Below are positions 1-7,477 of a DNA stretch of 17,715 nucleotides, one piece after another. The DNA lies in contig JAZQCY010000105.1 in the NCBI GenBank assembly GCA_045546555.1, positions 1 through 17,715 on the forward strand, in the 5' to 3' direction. The notes beneath the pieces were generated by a model. That model worked only from the letters and a program-made list of their open reading frames with translations, was not told the DNA's origin and made no database searches. Source of the stretch: UMGS172 sp045546555. GTDB taxonomy: Bacteria > Bacillota > Clostridia > Oscillospirales > Acutalibacteraceae. Made by a program: the position numbers and the translations under genes. The stretch's first letter is position 1; each line of letters starts with the position of its first letter.

Positions 1-360
1 AACGACATGGCTACGATCCGACTTACCGACGATCTCTTTATTGGAAGAAATAGCCGATAATGCTACAAGGAAGTTGTCACCCGTGTCGGCAAGTGTACCG
101 CCGGCATTGGTGAACTCCAAAGGAAGATTATCAGCCGTGAAGACCGACTTATCGGTCCATACTGCGCCCGCATTTTCGGTTGAAGGATGCTTGGGGCCGA
201 AAAGGCTTTCCCAACCGTTCCATGTCGGGTCATCAGCAACACGGTCTTTAACCGCTTCAACATCGATAGCGGTTGCAAAAGATGGCAGGAAGGACATAAG
301 CAATGCAAGACACAGCAGCACGCTTATTAACTTTCTGTGGATAGGGGTTTTCTTTGTCAT
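1..360 (-). CDS. VWA/Cna-type secreted surface protein, N-terminal part (cut by window edge)
   Basis: This is the first 120 codons of a gene that runs off the left edge. The ATG at 360 is preceded by AAGGAGG at good spacing. Residues 1-31 form a clear signal peptide: a basic start (MTKKTPIHRK), a hydrophobic core (LISVLLCLALLMSFL) and an FATA-type cleavage site. The mature part contains GAVWTDKSVFT (residues 65-75) and then a GDNFLVALSAISSNKEIVGK stretch. From general knowledge, this pair of motifs precedes the VWA domain in large clostridial surface proteins that often end in Cna-B repeats and a sortase signal. The VWA domain and any anchor lie outside the window, so adhesion or pilus function is inference. 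It has its own promoter 155-183 bp upstream of the start and is probably not part of the hexosaminidase operon on the same strand. The family call is fairly good; the specific role is unknown. Confidence 0.72.
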   Translation of the reverse strand, partial: MTKKTPIHRKLISVLLCLALLMSFLPSFATAIDVEAVKDRVADDPTWNGWESLFGPKHPSTENAGAVWTDKSVFTADNLPLEFTNAGGTLADTGDNFLVALSAISSNKEIVGKSDRSHVV

Positions 361-386
361 TGTGTGACCTCCTTAATGTGGTAGAT

Positions 387-406
387 ACGGTGCTTTTAAG
401 CACCGT
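387..406 (-). other. Inverted repeat in the leader of the VWA gene
   Basis: Arms ACGGTGCTT and AAGCACCGT, each 9 bp, are separated by 2 bp. It ends about 27 bp upstream of the VWA start codon and 10-15 nt before the Shine-Dalgarno sequence. As RNA it would fold into a CGGTGC/GCACCG hairpin with a 6-nt loop. No run of T follows, so it is unlikely to be a terminator. It could be a 5'-UTR stabiliser, a regulator site or a DNA operator. Confidence 0.4.
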
Positions 407-514
407 TTCGCAGTTGAAAACTTTGGGGGGTCTCTTCCCTGCTGAACATAGGTGGTATGCGGTTAAAATCTACTAATAAATCCATTTCAAGCCACTACAC
501 CTGATTACAAGATA

Positions 515-543
515 ATTATAATATAACACAAGAAAAATGTAAA
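515..543 (-). promoter_or_regulatory. Sigma-A promoter for the VWA surface protein
   Basis: On the minus strand a TTTACA -35 box (543-538) is followed after 17 bp by a perfect TATAAT -10 box (520-515). Transcription would start near 508, giving a leader of about 148 nt before the ATG at 360. The leader includes an inverted repeat with 9-bp arms (387-395 and 398-406, ACGGTGCTT/AAGCACCGT) a short way upstream of the ribosome binding site. I do not recognise a known riboswitch class in it. Confidence 0.7.
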
Positions 544-619
544 TATTTTTTACGTAAAAAACTTGTTAAAAAAATAGCAATTTTGTAAATTGTTTGGTTC
601 TGAAAACCGCATAAAATCA

Positions 620-667
620 ATGCGACCTTAGATTTTACGGAATTTTCCTAATAATCTAAAGTCGCAT
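620..667 (-). terminator. Large hairpin, possible terminator of the hexosaminidase operon
   Basis: Arms 620-634 and 653-667 form a 15-bp stem. The one mismatch on the plus strand becomes a G-U wobble in minus-strand RNA. The inner part (GGAA/TTCC) can extend the fold. On the minus strand the stem is followed by TGATTTTATG, a weak U-tract, so termination is plausible but not classic. It lies about 70-115 bp beyond the hexA stop codon. The rest of the gene-free 361-735 stretch holds the VWA promoter and leader and an AT-rich spacer (about 530-600) in which I see nothing else. Confidence 0.45.
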
Positions 668-694
668 TCATTTATTCAATTTGCCGATTCAAGC

Positions 695-718
695 CAAGCG
701 TGTCCGAAGACACGCTTG
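695..718 (-). other. 10-bp hairpin with UUCG loop just after hexA
   Basis: Perfect 10-bp arms CAAGCGTGTC and GACACGCTTG flank a 4-nt loop. Read as minus-strand RNA the loop closes as C(UUCG)G, the well-known hyperstable tetraloop. It starts about 18 nt after the hexA stop codon and has no U-tract behind it. A role as a 3' mRNA-end stabiliser upstream of the second hairpin (620-667) is more likely than termination, but this is inference. Confidence 0.55.
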
Positions 719-735
719 CAGATAAATAGTACTTT

Positions 736-2334
736 TTAGATTGCATTAACCGACATACACCTTGCATAGTTATGAAGTCTGTACTGATCGGTAGGATAAT
801 TGAGCAATTCCTCCTCAAGCTCCTCTATGCGGTCGATATCGCCTTTTATGTAAGCCTCAAGGCGCTCACGACAGCTTTCAAGGCGCTTGATAACACCGCC
901 AAGCCTTGCATCCTGCACATCAAAGCCGTGTGGCTTCTTTTCCTTGAACCAGCAGGCCTCGAAGGCACGGTGGAAGGCATTGACCTTGGCCTCGGCAACG
1001 AGGTACTCTTTGACGACCTCTTTAAGTGCCTCCTTGTCGCCCGATTTATAAACCTTGCGGGTCAGCTTGCCCAAGCCACCCTTGTAAGCAACGGCCTCAC
1101 ACAAAGCGGCGGCCGACTTGAACAGATGGCCGTAGGTCTCGTTTTCGGCAAACGGCCAAAGCTCCTTGGCATAACCAAGATAGGTCTCCTTCATCTTGGC
1201 GGCATCGTCGACAATTGTATCGCAAAAGCCCAAAAACGGATCGGAATAAAGCATCTGCTTGTCTGGCAGCTGTGCCGAGGTTTCGGCACCGGGACCGTAG
1301 ACATTGGGCAGGTCAAGCTTCATAAAATCGTCAAAAGCAATACCGAACAGCTCTTGGAACTTCACCTTAACAGACTCCATATCATCATTGCCGCGGTAAA
1401 CTTCAGCGGCATACATCAGCGTCGGCAGTATGGCAAAGGTCGAGGTCTCGGCACCGTTGTCACCCCAACAGGTCAGGAATACGTTTTCAACGCCCCCGTC
1501 ACGGCAGGCCGACATTGCCGACTTGGTGGTTATCAACGACAGATTGTTGTGAGGGCTGAAGCCCGTCCAGGTCCAGGCGCCGCCTGCAAACCACACCGGC
1601 TTTTTGAAGCGCTTGTGTGCCTCGATCATACGGTCATAGGGTTCACGTTCTTTCTGATAATAGTCCCAATAAACAAGTTCAACGTTATTGGGGACGCATT
1701 TTACGATATCCTCGGTGATGATATCGGGGTCTTTAACGTAATAAGCACCGTGGTTGGCAAGTCTGAAGAACATATCGCTCCACATCATGGGCTCAAAGTC
1801 GTATTTTGCGGCGAGGTCGGCAACACGCTTCAAATGACGTGCGATGATCTCAAAACGGTTCTGAAATCCGTATTTATCAAGGAATTTGCCGAGACCGACA
1901 TTGTGCGCCTCGTCCATACCAATGTGCAATTTATTGGTCTTAAAGCACTGACGAAGGGTCGAGAACATATCCTCGATGAGCTTGTAGGTCTTTTCCTCGT
2001 CGATAAGCAGGATATCATCACAGTCACGAACCGAATTGTATTCGCCCCAACGGAACATCTGATTCAAATGTGCCAAGGTCTGAATGCAAGGGATAAGCTC
2101 TATTCCCTTTTCCTCGCCGTAGTTGACGATCTCCTTCAGCTCGTCCTTGGAATATCGTCCACGCAAGTAACCGAACCAAGGCTGATTGTCAACCTCGTAT
2201 GTATCCTCGGTGTAGAGCATGAGCATATTGTAGCCCATTTTGCTCAAAGAATCGATGAACCTTTTGAGTGTATCGACCGTCATAACAGCGTTTCGCGAGC
2301 AGTCGACCATAACGCCAAGTCTTTTATTACTCAT
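736..2334 (-). CDS. GH20 beta-N-acetylhexosaminidase-like protein, copy A
   Basis: This 532-residue protein has a predicted (beta/alpha)8 barrel of the glycoside hydrolase family 20 type, closest in style to hexosaminidase D-like cytoplasmic enzymes. The GH20 signature is visible as HIGMDEAHNVGLG, with the Asp-Glu catalytic pair at residues 141-142; the Glu is the general acid and the Asp orients the substrate acetamido group in this family. There is no signal peptide, so it should act inside the cell on imported GlcNAc- or GalNAc-containing oligosaccharides. The C-terminal third (about 350-532) looks helical. The start ATG at 2334 has GAGGGG upstream. It lies 23 bp after copy B and is the last gene of a three-gene operon (MBL protein, copy B, copy A). 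The exact substrate cannot be read from the sequence. Confidence 0.82.
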   Translation of the reverse strand: MSNKRLGVMVDCSRNAVMTVDTLKRFIDSLSKMGYNMLMLYTEDTYEVDNQPWFGYLRGRYSKDELKEIVNYGEEKGIELIPCIQTLAHLNQMFRWGEYNSVRDCDDILLIDEEKTYKLIEDMFSTLRQCFKTNKLHIGMDEAHNVGLGKFLDKYGFQNRFEIIARHLKRVADLAAKYDFEPMMWSDMFFRLANHGAYYVKDPDIITEDIVKCVPNNVELVYWDYYQKEREPYDRMIEAHKRFKKPVWFAGGAWTWTGFSPHNNLSLITTKSAMSACRDGGVENVFLTCWGDNGAETSTFAILPTLMYAAEVYRGNDDMESVKVKFQELFGIAFDDFMKLDLPNVYGPGAETSAQLPDKQMLYSDPFLGFCDTIVDDAAKMKETYLGYAKELWPFAENETYGHLFKSAAALCEAVAYKGGLGKLTRKVYKSGDKEALKEVVKEYLVAEAKVNAFHRAFEACWFKEKKPHGFDVQDARLGGVIKRLESCRERLEAYIKGDIDRIEELEEELLNYPTDQYRLHNYARCMSVNAI

Positions 2335-2357
2335 TTTTACCCCTCATTTCTGAAAGC

Positions 2358-3950
2358 TTAAATATTATTTGCAGAAGCGTTTTGCCTCCAATTGGTAAAC
2401 CATAAGCCGTCAACATAATGCTGTGGTTCTTCAAGCTCCTCAATACGGTCTATCTCCCCGTTTGCATACTGTAAGAGCCGCTCACGGCAGGAAACAAGAC
2501 GCTGTCTGAGGCCGCCAAGACGTATATCCTGAACATCAAAGCCATGCGGCTTCTTTTCCTTCAGCCAACAAGCCTTGAACTCCTTGATAAAAGCATCAAG
2601 CAGCTTTATTACCTTTTTATATCGGTCGGCAATCTCCAAGACCGCCTGCTTTTCGTTGCTAGAATATGCGATCCTTGTGTCACGTCCCAAGGTGTATTTC
2701 ACCGCCAACAGATCGCAAAGTGCCTTTGAGGATCTGAAGATATAACCAAAATTTTCGTTGTCGCACAACGGCTTCAGCTTACGGCCGACCTTTTTGTAAT
2801 GCTTTATCTCACGGTCATCCTCAAAAAGCATTTTATCGTAGATACCGAGAAACGGATCGTTATAAAGCATGACCTTGTCGGGATTTCTTGCCAAAATATG
2901 CGACTCATCAATGAGCTTGGAAGGAAGGTCGACCGTGCAGAAATCGTCAAAGCCGATTCCAAACATTGCCTCAAACTTACTCTTGATATCCTTCAGATCG
3001 TCATTACCCCGAAATGCCTCGGCGGCATAAAACAGTGTGGGTAAAACGCTGAAATAAGGAGACTCGGCGCCGTCATCTCCCCAACAGGTGATGAAGACAT
3101 TTGTCAATGATTTATTTTTGCAAGCGCTGACAGCGGCCTCGGTACGGGTTATGGAAATTTCGTTATCGGGCGAAAAGCCCTTCCACATCCATGCACCGCC
3201 TGCAAACCAAATAGGTCTTTCAAAACGCTTGTGCGCCTCGATCATAATTTCGTAAGGCTCACGGGTGCGTTTGCAATAATCCCAATAGCAAAGCTCAACG
3301 TTATCGGGAACTTGATTTTTGATATCCTCGGTAATGATCTCGGGATCATTGGTATCATACACTCCGTTATTGGCAAGGCGGAAGAACATATCGCTCCACA
3401 TAATTGGCTTAAAGCCGTACTTTTCAGCCAATTTTGCAACCTTGTTCAAATGGCGGCCAAGCAACTCAAATCTGTTGCAAAAGCCGTGCCTATCCAGATG
3501 CTTTCCCAAGCCGACGTTGTGAGCCTCATCCATACCGATATGTATGTAATCGGTCTTATAGCATTCCCTTACGGTTTTGAACATATCCTCGATCAGCTCA
3601 TAGGTTTTCGGCTCATCTATAAGTAAAATATCGTCACAGTCACGGACTTCATCATATTTATACCAACGGAGCAACTGATTCAAATGAGCCAGGGTCTGAA
3701 TGCAAGGGATAAGCTCTATTCCCTTTTCCTCACCGTAGTTGACGATCTCTTTCAGCTCGTCCTTGGAATATCGGCCACGAAGGTAGCCGAACCAAGGCTG
3801 ATTGTCGACCTCATAGGTGTCCTCGGTGTAGAGCATAAGCATATTATAGCCCATTTTGCTCAACGTATCAATGAAGCTTTTGGCGGTGTCGACCGTCATA
3901 ACGGCATTTCGAGAGCAGTCGACCATAACGCCCAAACGTTTTTTATCCAT
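2358..3950 (-). CDS. GH20 beta-N-acetylhexosaminidase-like protein, copy B
   Basis: This 530-residue paralogue of the next gene is tandem on the same strand. The ATG at 3950 is preferred because GGAAAGGG lies at correct spacing; a TTG at 3977 would overlap the upstream gene and has no obvious binding site. The catalytic pair is at D141-E142 in HIGMDEAHNVGLG, identical to copy A. The first 90 or so residues of the two copies are almost identical, also at the DNA level, while the C-terminal halves differ much more. It has no signal peptide, so it is probably cytoplasmic. It starts 23 bp after the MBL-fold gene stop and ends 23 bp before copy A, so the three are almost surely co-transcribed. The copies may differ in linkage or aglycone preference, but this is inference. 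Confidence 0.82.
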   Translation of the reverse strand: MDKKRLGVMVDCSRNAVMTVDTAKSFIDTLSKMGYNMLMLYTEDTYEVDNQPWFGYLRGRYSKDELKEIVNYGEEKGIELIPCIQTLAHLNQLLRWYKYDEVRDCDDILLIDEPKTYELIEDMFKTVRECYKTDYIHIGMDEAHNVGLGKHLDRHGFCNRFELLGRHLNKVAKLAEKYGFKPIMWSDMFFRLANNGVYDTNDPEIITEDIKNQVPDNVELCYWDYCKRTREPYEIMIEAHKRFERPIWFAGGAWMWKGFSPDNEISITRTEAAVSACKNKSLTNVFITCWGDDGAESPYFSVLPTLFYAAEAFRGNDDLKDIKSKFEAMFGIGFDDFCTVDLPSKLIDESHILARNPDKVMLYNDPFLGIYDKMLFEDDREIKHYKKVGRKLKPLCDNENFGYIFRSSKALCDLLAVKYTLGRDTRIAYSSNEKQAVLEIADRYKKVIKLLDAFIKEFKACWLKEKKPHGFDVQDIRLGGLRQRLVSCRERLLQYANGEIDRIEELEEPQHYVDGLWFTNWRQNASANNI

Positions 3951-3973
3951 AAAAAGCACCCTTTCCAAGTTTT

Positions 3974-4693
3974 TCAAACCGTAACCTCAAGCCCGTCATT
4001 TGCCATTTTAATTTCTAATTCCGGCATATTTGCCGCAAGACGCTGTAAATGCGGGAAGTTCCATTCAGCGGTATGATTTATGATCACCCTTTTGATGTCA
4101 CATTCCTTGAATATCGGCTCGTATTTTTCCACATCAAAATGTGCGCCTTCACAAACTGCAAGCTGAAGACTGACCTCCTTTGCAATCTTGGGAAAATCCT
4201 CGGAAGGCTCTCTGAAAAGATCACCCGTAAACAAGACTCTTTTGCCCTCGGCTTCGAGCAAATACGCAAAGGACACATCACAATGCTTGGTGCGTATTGC
4301 TGTTACCGTCAGCACACCGTCATCAAAAATAATGCCTTCCTCGACCTTACGGTAGTCAAATTCACGGGACTTTGTTCCCGTGACCTTAAACCAAGCTTCA
4401 ATAGCCTCTTTACCCTCAACTTTAGGTAAAAATATTTTAGGCTCAGCAGTCTTATACACCCAAGAGCAAAGGTCAATAAACGAGATAAGCCCATTAGTGT
4501 GGTCGCCATGCATATGGGTGATAAATATTCCCTTGACCGAGTCAACGGCAATGCCTCGGTTGACAAGCTCATCGATAGCCATCATTCCCATATCAATGAA
4601 ATATCGGTTTTCTCCGACCTCAACCAACGCACAGCTACAACGTCTGTTCGCCTCGGGAATACCGTGGCTTGAACCAAAAAATACTACTCTCAT
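3974..4693 (-). CDS. MBL-fold metal-dependent hydrolase (RNase Z / phosphodiesterase-like)
   Basis: This is a 239-residue metallo-beta-lactamase-fold protein. The hallmark HMHGDH is at residues 60-65. Further likely metal ligands are H137 (TKHCDVSFAY), D158 (LFTGD) and H207 (INHTAEW). The MRVVFFGSSHGIPEANRRCS start resembles RNase Z/AtsA/PqsE-type branches of the superfamily. At this length it lacks the beta-CASP insertion. The ATG at 4693 is chosen over a GTG two codons upstream because it gives a family-like N-terminus; no strong Shine-Dalgarno sequence separates them. It is the first gene of an operon with two GH20 enzymes, which hints at a phosphorylated-sugar, lactone or cyclic-ester substrate linked to amino-sugar breakdown, but nothing in the sequence fixes this. 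The fold is certain; the substrate is unknown. Confidence 0.8.
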   Translation of the reverse strand: MRVVFFGSSHGIPEANRRCSCALVEVGENRYFIDMGMMAIDELVNRGIAVDSVKGIFITHMHGDHTNGLISFIDLCSWVYKTAEPKIFLPKVEGKEAIEAWFKVTGTKSREFDYRKVEEGIIFDDGVLTVTAIRTKHCDVSFAYLLEAEGKRVLFTGDLFREPSEDFPKIAKEVSLQLAVCEGAHFDVEKYEPIFKECDIKRVIINHTAEWNFPHLQRLAANMPELEIKMANDGLEVTV

Positions 4694-4719
4694 AAGCACA
4701 CCAACCGTTTCAAATAAAA

Positions 4720-4751
4720 ATGAGCACAGAACCGCAACGTTCTATGCTCAT
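4720..4751 (-). terminator. Rho-independent terminator of galT
   Basis: The stem is ATGAGCA/TGCTCAT plus AGAAC/GTTCT with one internal mismatch and a 6-nt loop (CGCAAC on the plus strand). On the minus strand the tail is TTTTTATTTG. The flanks are A- and T-rich on both sides, so it could also work on the other strand. It follows galT by 65 bp and overlaps the -10 box of the next promoter. Confidence 0.75.
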
Positions 4752-4778
4752 TTTACTAAACTCAACTTAAAATGTAAA
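4750..4778 (-). promoter_or_regulatory. Promoter of the MBL-hexosaminidase operon
   Basis: TTTACA (4778-4773), 17 bp, then TAAAAT (4755-4750) on the minus strand. The predicted start, near 4743, is inside the 5' arm of the galT terminator hairpin. The -10 box shares its last bases with the hairpin. Confidence 0.65.
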
Positions 4779-4816
4779 GACAAATTGACAAAATTTCAGG
4801 ACAAATATTTACCTGT

Positions 4817-6307
4817 TTATTTGTTTACCTCGTCAACAAATTTAAGGAATGCGGCCTTGCCGTTTTCGTCACGCTTGTAAACACCTGCGTGCTCCAAAAC
4901 CTTGGCAAACACCTTGCCGACCTCAGCACGGATGATCTCATCAACATTGTCGGCGGTTATAGTGTAGTTCTTCTTGAACTCGTTGGCCCAATCGGCATGC
5001 TTTGCGGTAACCTCGTCGGCATAAAGGTCGTCCCCTGCTACCAGCTTTTCACCCAAGATACGCATTTCTTCTTTAAGACGTGCAGGCAAAACCGCAAGAC
5101 CCATAACCTCGATAAGGCCGATGTTTTCCTTCTTGATGTGGTGCAGCTCGGCATGAGGATGGTAAACGCCCAAGGGATGCTCATCGGTCGTTATGTTGTT
5201 GCGAAGCACAAGGTCAAGCTCAAACTTACCGTCAGCCTTTCGGGCAATGGGGGTAATTGTGTTATGCGGAGTACCGTCGGTCTCGGCAAAAACAAAGGCA
5301 TCCTCGTCGGTATAGCCTCTCCATTTTATGAGGATCTTATCAGCAAGCTCGATAAGGCGATCGGTGTCATCGGCTCTCAAGCGGATGTCCGACATAGGCC
5401 ACTTTACAATGCCCGCCTCAACGTCCTCGAAGCCGTCAAATTTAACAACCGTTTCAATGGGTGCCTTGGCCATTGCGAAGGTGTAGTGTCCGCCCTGGAA
5501 ATGGTCGTGCGAAAGAATAGAACCGCCGACTATCGGCAGATCGGCATTTGAGCCAACAAAATAATGCGGAAACAGCTTGACAAAATCAAGCAATTTTCTG
5601 AAGGTGGCACGGTTGATGGCCATGGGGGTATGCTCGGAATTGAACACGATACAATGCTCGTTATAATAAACATAAGGGCTGTACTGCATCATCCAGGGGG
5701 TGTTGTTTATCATCATGGGGATAATGCGGTGGTTACCCCTTGCAGGGTGGTTCATTCGGCCGGCGTAGCCCTCGTTTTCCTTACACAAAAGGCATTTGGG
5801 ATATCCGCTCTGCTTGGCATTTTTTGCGGCGGCAATGGCCTTGGGGTCCTTTTCGGGCTTGGACAGATTGATGGTGATATCAAGATCGCCGTATTCGGTC
5901 GGGGTGACCCATTTAACATCCTTTTTGATGCGGTAACGGCGGATATAATCGCTGTCACAGCTCAACTTATAGTAATAATCGGTAGCGGCCTCGGGCGATT
6001 TTTCATACTCCGACCAAAAGGTCTTGATAACCTCGGACGGACGGGGCACCAAAGCGGCCATCACCTTGGTATCAAAGAGGTCTTTTTCGGTAATGTTATC
6101 GTCAACAATACCGTTTTCCACCGCAAAGTCAAGGACATCCTTCAAAATAGCCTCAAGGTCGTTTGAGGTGGCGGTTTGGGGTTCATTATATTCGTCAAGA
6201 CCTAATATTTCCAACAAATGGTTGGCGGTGTAGACCTTGTCCTCGGTTGTGATAAGTCCTGTTTCAACACCGTACTCAACCAAATTTTTAATTGCATTGT
6301 TTATCAT
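4817..6307 (-). CDS. galT: UDP-glucose--hexose-1-phosphate uridylyltransferase, class II (GalT)
   Basis: This is the Leloir-pathway enzyme: it moves UMP from UDP-glucose to galactose-1-phosphate, giving glucose-1-phosphate and UDP-galactose in the cytoplasm. Its 496 residues fit the class II GalT family of Firmicutes, which is longer than the E. coli type. The active-site region is visible as GGSILSHDHFQGG (about 261-273), where H267 and H269 form the His-x-His that carries the uridylyl group. A conserved-looking KCLLCKENEG segment is at 171-180. The start ATG at 6307 has GGAGG eight bases upstream. Galactokinase and epimerase are not in the window, so galT is a detached member of the pathway here. 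It has its own strong promoter with a cre-like site and its own terminator. The neighbouring hexosaminidases would fit release of galactose-containing amino-sugar glycans. Confidence 0.95.
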   Translation of the reverse strand: MINNAIKNLVEYGVETGLITTEDKVYTANHLLEILGLDEYNEPQTATSNDLEAILKDVLDFAVENGIVDDNITEKDLFDTKVMAALVPRPSEVIKTFWSEYEKSPEAATDYYYKLSCDSDYIRRYRIKKDVKWVTPTEYGDLDITINLSKPEKDPKAIAAAKNAKQSGYPKCLLCKENEGYAGRMNHPARGNHRIIPMMINNTPWMMQYSPYVYYNEHCIVFNSEHTPMAINRATFRKLLDFVKLFPHYFVGSNADLPIVGGSILSHDHFQGGHYTFAMAKAPIETVVKFDGFEDVEAGIVKWPMSDIRLRADDTDRLIELADKILIKWRGYTDEDAFVFAETDGTPHNTITPIARKADGKFELDLVLRNNITTDEHPLGVYHPHAELHHIKKENIGLIEVMGLAVLPARLKEEMRILGEKLVAGDDLYADEVTAKHADWANEFKKNYTITADNVDEIIRAEVGKVFAKVLEHAGVYKRDENGKAAFLKFVDEVNK

Positions 6308-6334
6308 TATATTGCCTCCAACCTAATTTGCTTT

Positions 6335-6363
6335 ATTTTACATCTTGTTTTCCATTTTGTCAA
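6335..6363 (-). promoter_or_regulatory. Consensus sigma-A promoter of galT
   Basis: On the minus strand a perfect TTGACA (6363-6358) is followed after 17 bp by TAAAAT (6340-6335). The start would be near 6328, leaving a short leader of about 20 nt before the ATG at 6307. Confidence 0.82.
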
Positions 6364-6364
6364 T

Positions 6365-6378
6365 TCAAAACGTTTTCA
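6365..6378. promoter_or_regulatory. cre-like operator upstream of galT
   Basis: TCAAAACGTTTTCA matches the CcpA/LacI-family consensus TGWAANCGNTNWCA at all but one fixed position on either strand, with the central AACGTT palindrome intact. It sits directly upstream of the galT -35 box. Catabolite repression or a GalR/LacI-type regulator is likely. No LacI-family gene is in the window. Confidence 0.5.
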
Positions 6379-6444
6379 CTTCGGTTTAATATAAAGTCGA
6401 AGCATATTTACGCTCACTCTTAAAACGTAAGCTGTTCGTTGCTC

Positions 6445-6473
6445 ATTATCTTACAGCCGCACACCAAAGTCAA
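6445..6473 (-). promoter_or_regulatory. Possible second, distal promoter of galT
   Basis: TTGACT (6473-6468), 17 bp, GATAAT (6450-6445) on the minus strand, starting just after the AraC gene. If used, it gives a leader of about 130 nt containing the cre-like site and the proximal promoter. It is less certain than the proximal promoter. Confidence 0.4.
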
Positions 6474-6497
6474 GGCGATCGGCAATACAAAAAGCAA

Positions 6498-7325
6498 CTA
6501 ACGCCCGTTTCTGAATTCACTCGGTGTAACACCCCTCAACCTTTTAAAAACACGTGAAAAATGCCTTTGATCGGGATAACCAACCGATTTCCCGACCTCG
6601 GAAATACTAAGCCTTGAATTCCGCAACAGTCGGCACGCTGAATTTATCCTGATTGAGGTTATGTACTCAAGCGGAGACTGCTTCATAACCGATACAAATA
6701 ACGCACGGTAATGGCTCTCACTTAAAAATTCCATTTTAGCGAGCTGTTGCACGGTTATTGGTTCCGACACATTTTCGTTAATATATTCCAGACTGCGTCG
6801 GAATTTATTTATCTTATAAGCATCGGTCAGCTTTGAGTTGCCTTCGATGATCCTTCCGATACTGATCAACAGTGACGAAAGCTTGGTCGCCGTCTCGATG
6901 TCAAAGAATTTATCACGGGGTAAAAACGATCGGAATATGCCGTGAAGCTGATTAAACACACTGTCGGGCTTTCCTATTTTGTATACGGTCAGGGTTTTTA
7001 TGCCGCATTTTTCAAGCAGATTTTCCGCTTCATAGCCGGTAAAATGCACCGAATAGTGCGTTGTGGGCTTACCGCAATCCTGATAGGTAAACGGTATATC
7101 AGGTTGAAATATCAAAAACTCCCCCGGGTGAAGGACAGTCCTTACCGGAGTTAAAATCTCAAATTCGCCCTCACAAAGGTAGATCATATAAAAATCCTTG
7201 CGCACGGAATCGGCTCTGGTCCGTGCGGTTTTGATTTCGTGCACGGTACAGTTGAGCTGCAACGGAACATCAAGGTTTTTAATATTTGCCGAGACCGATT
7301 CATCTCTGTAATAACCGCTTGACAT
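6498..7325 (-). CDS. AraC-family transcriptional regulator
   Basis: This is a 275-residue regulator. The ATG at 7325 is chosen because GGAGG lies 5 nt upstream; an in-frame ATG 13 codons earlier has no ribosome binding site. The N-terminal part (about 15-110) reads as a cupin-like ligand-binding domain with the typical YLCEGEFEILTP... LHPGEFLIFQP pattern. The C-terminal 100 residues are the double helix-turn-helix: PITVQQLAKMEFLSESHYRA for the first and ISEVGKSVGYPDQRHFSRVF with GVTPSEFR for the second, both typical of the family. Such proteins usually sense a sugar and activate nearby carbohydrate genes. It is divergent from the gene at 7498 and upstream of galT on the same strand, so either could be its target. 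The ligand is unknown. Confidence 0.92.
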   Translation of the reverse strand: MSSGYYRDESVSANIKNLDVPLQLNCTVHEIKTARTRADSVRKDFYMIYLCEGEFEILTPVRTVLHPGEFLIFQPDIPFTYQDCGKPTTHYSVHFTGYEAENLLEKCGIKTLTVYKIGKPDSVFNQLHGIFRSFLPRDKFFDIETATKLSSLLISIGRIIEGNSKLTDAYKINKFRRSLEYINENVSEPITVQQLAKMEFLSESHYRALFVSVMKQSPLEYITSIRINSACRLLRNSRLSISEVGKSVGYPDQRHFSRVFKRLRGVTPSEFRNGR

Positions 7326-7401
7326 TTTAACCTCCAAATCATTTAACAGTCGATTTATCCACATAAACAGCCGTTTTATTACTTTTAATAATCGTGATAA
7401 T

Positions 7402-7429
7402 ATTATACAATAATTTCGAGGAAATACAA
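7402..7429 (-). promoter_or_regulatory. Promoter of the AraC-family gene
   Basis: On the minus strand TTGTAT (7429-7424) and, after 16 bp, a perfect TATAAT (7407-7402). The leader is about 70 nt to the ATG at 7325. The AT-rich block 7380-7412 probably also holds the divergent plus-strand promoter, but I cannot fix its boxes with confidence. Confidence 0.6.
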
Positions 7430-7477
7430 GAGTTTTTTAAAATTTTACATCGTGCTTTTTGCTATTCGAGGTAAAGA

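Noticed and set aside
361..514. Riboswitch (for example c-di-GMP) in the VWA leader
   Set aside because: A leader with a hairpin exists, but none of the conserved riboswitch cores I know are present.
772..2361. Long plus-strand open frame opposite hexosaminidase A
   Set aside because: It is a mirror of the real gene on the minus strand; it shows no family motifs and no ribosome binding site.
3951..3977. TTG start nine codons upstream for hexosaminidase B
   Set aside because: It overlaps the stop of the MBL gene and contains the real ribosome binding site GGAAAGGG.
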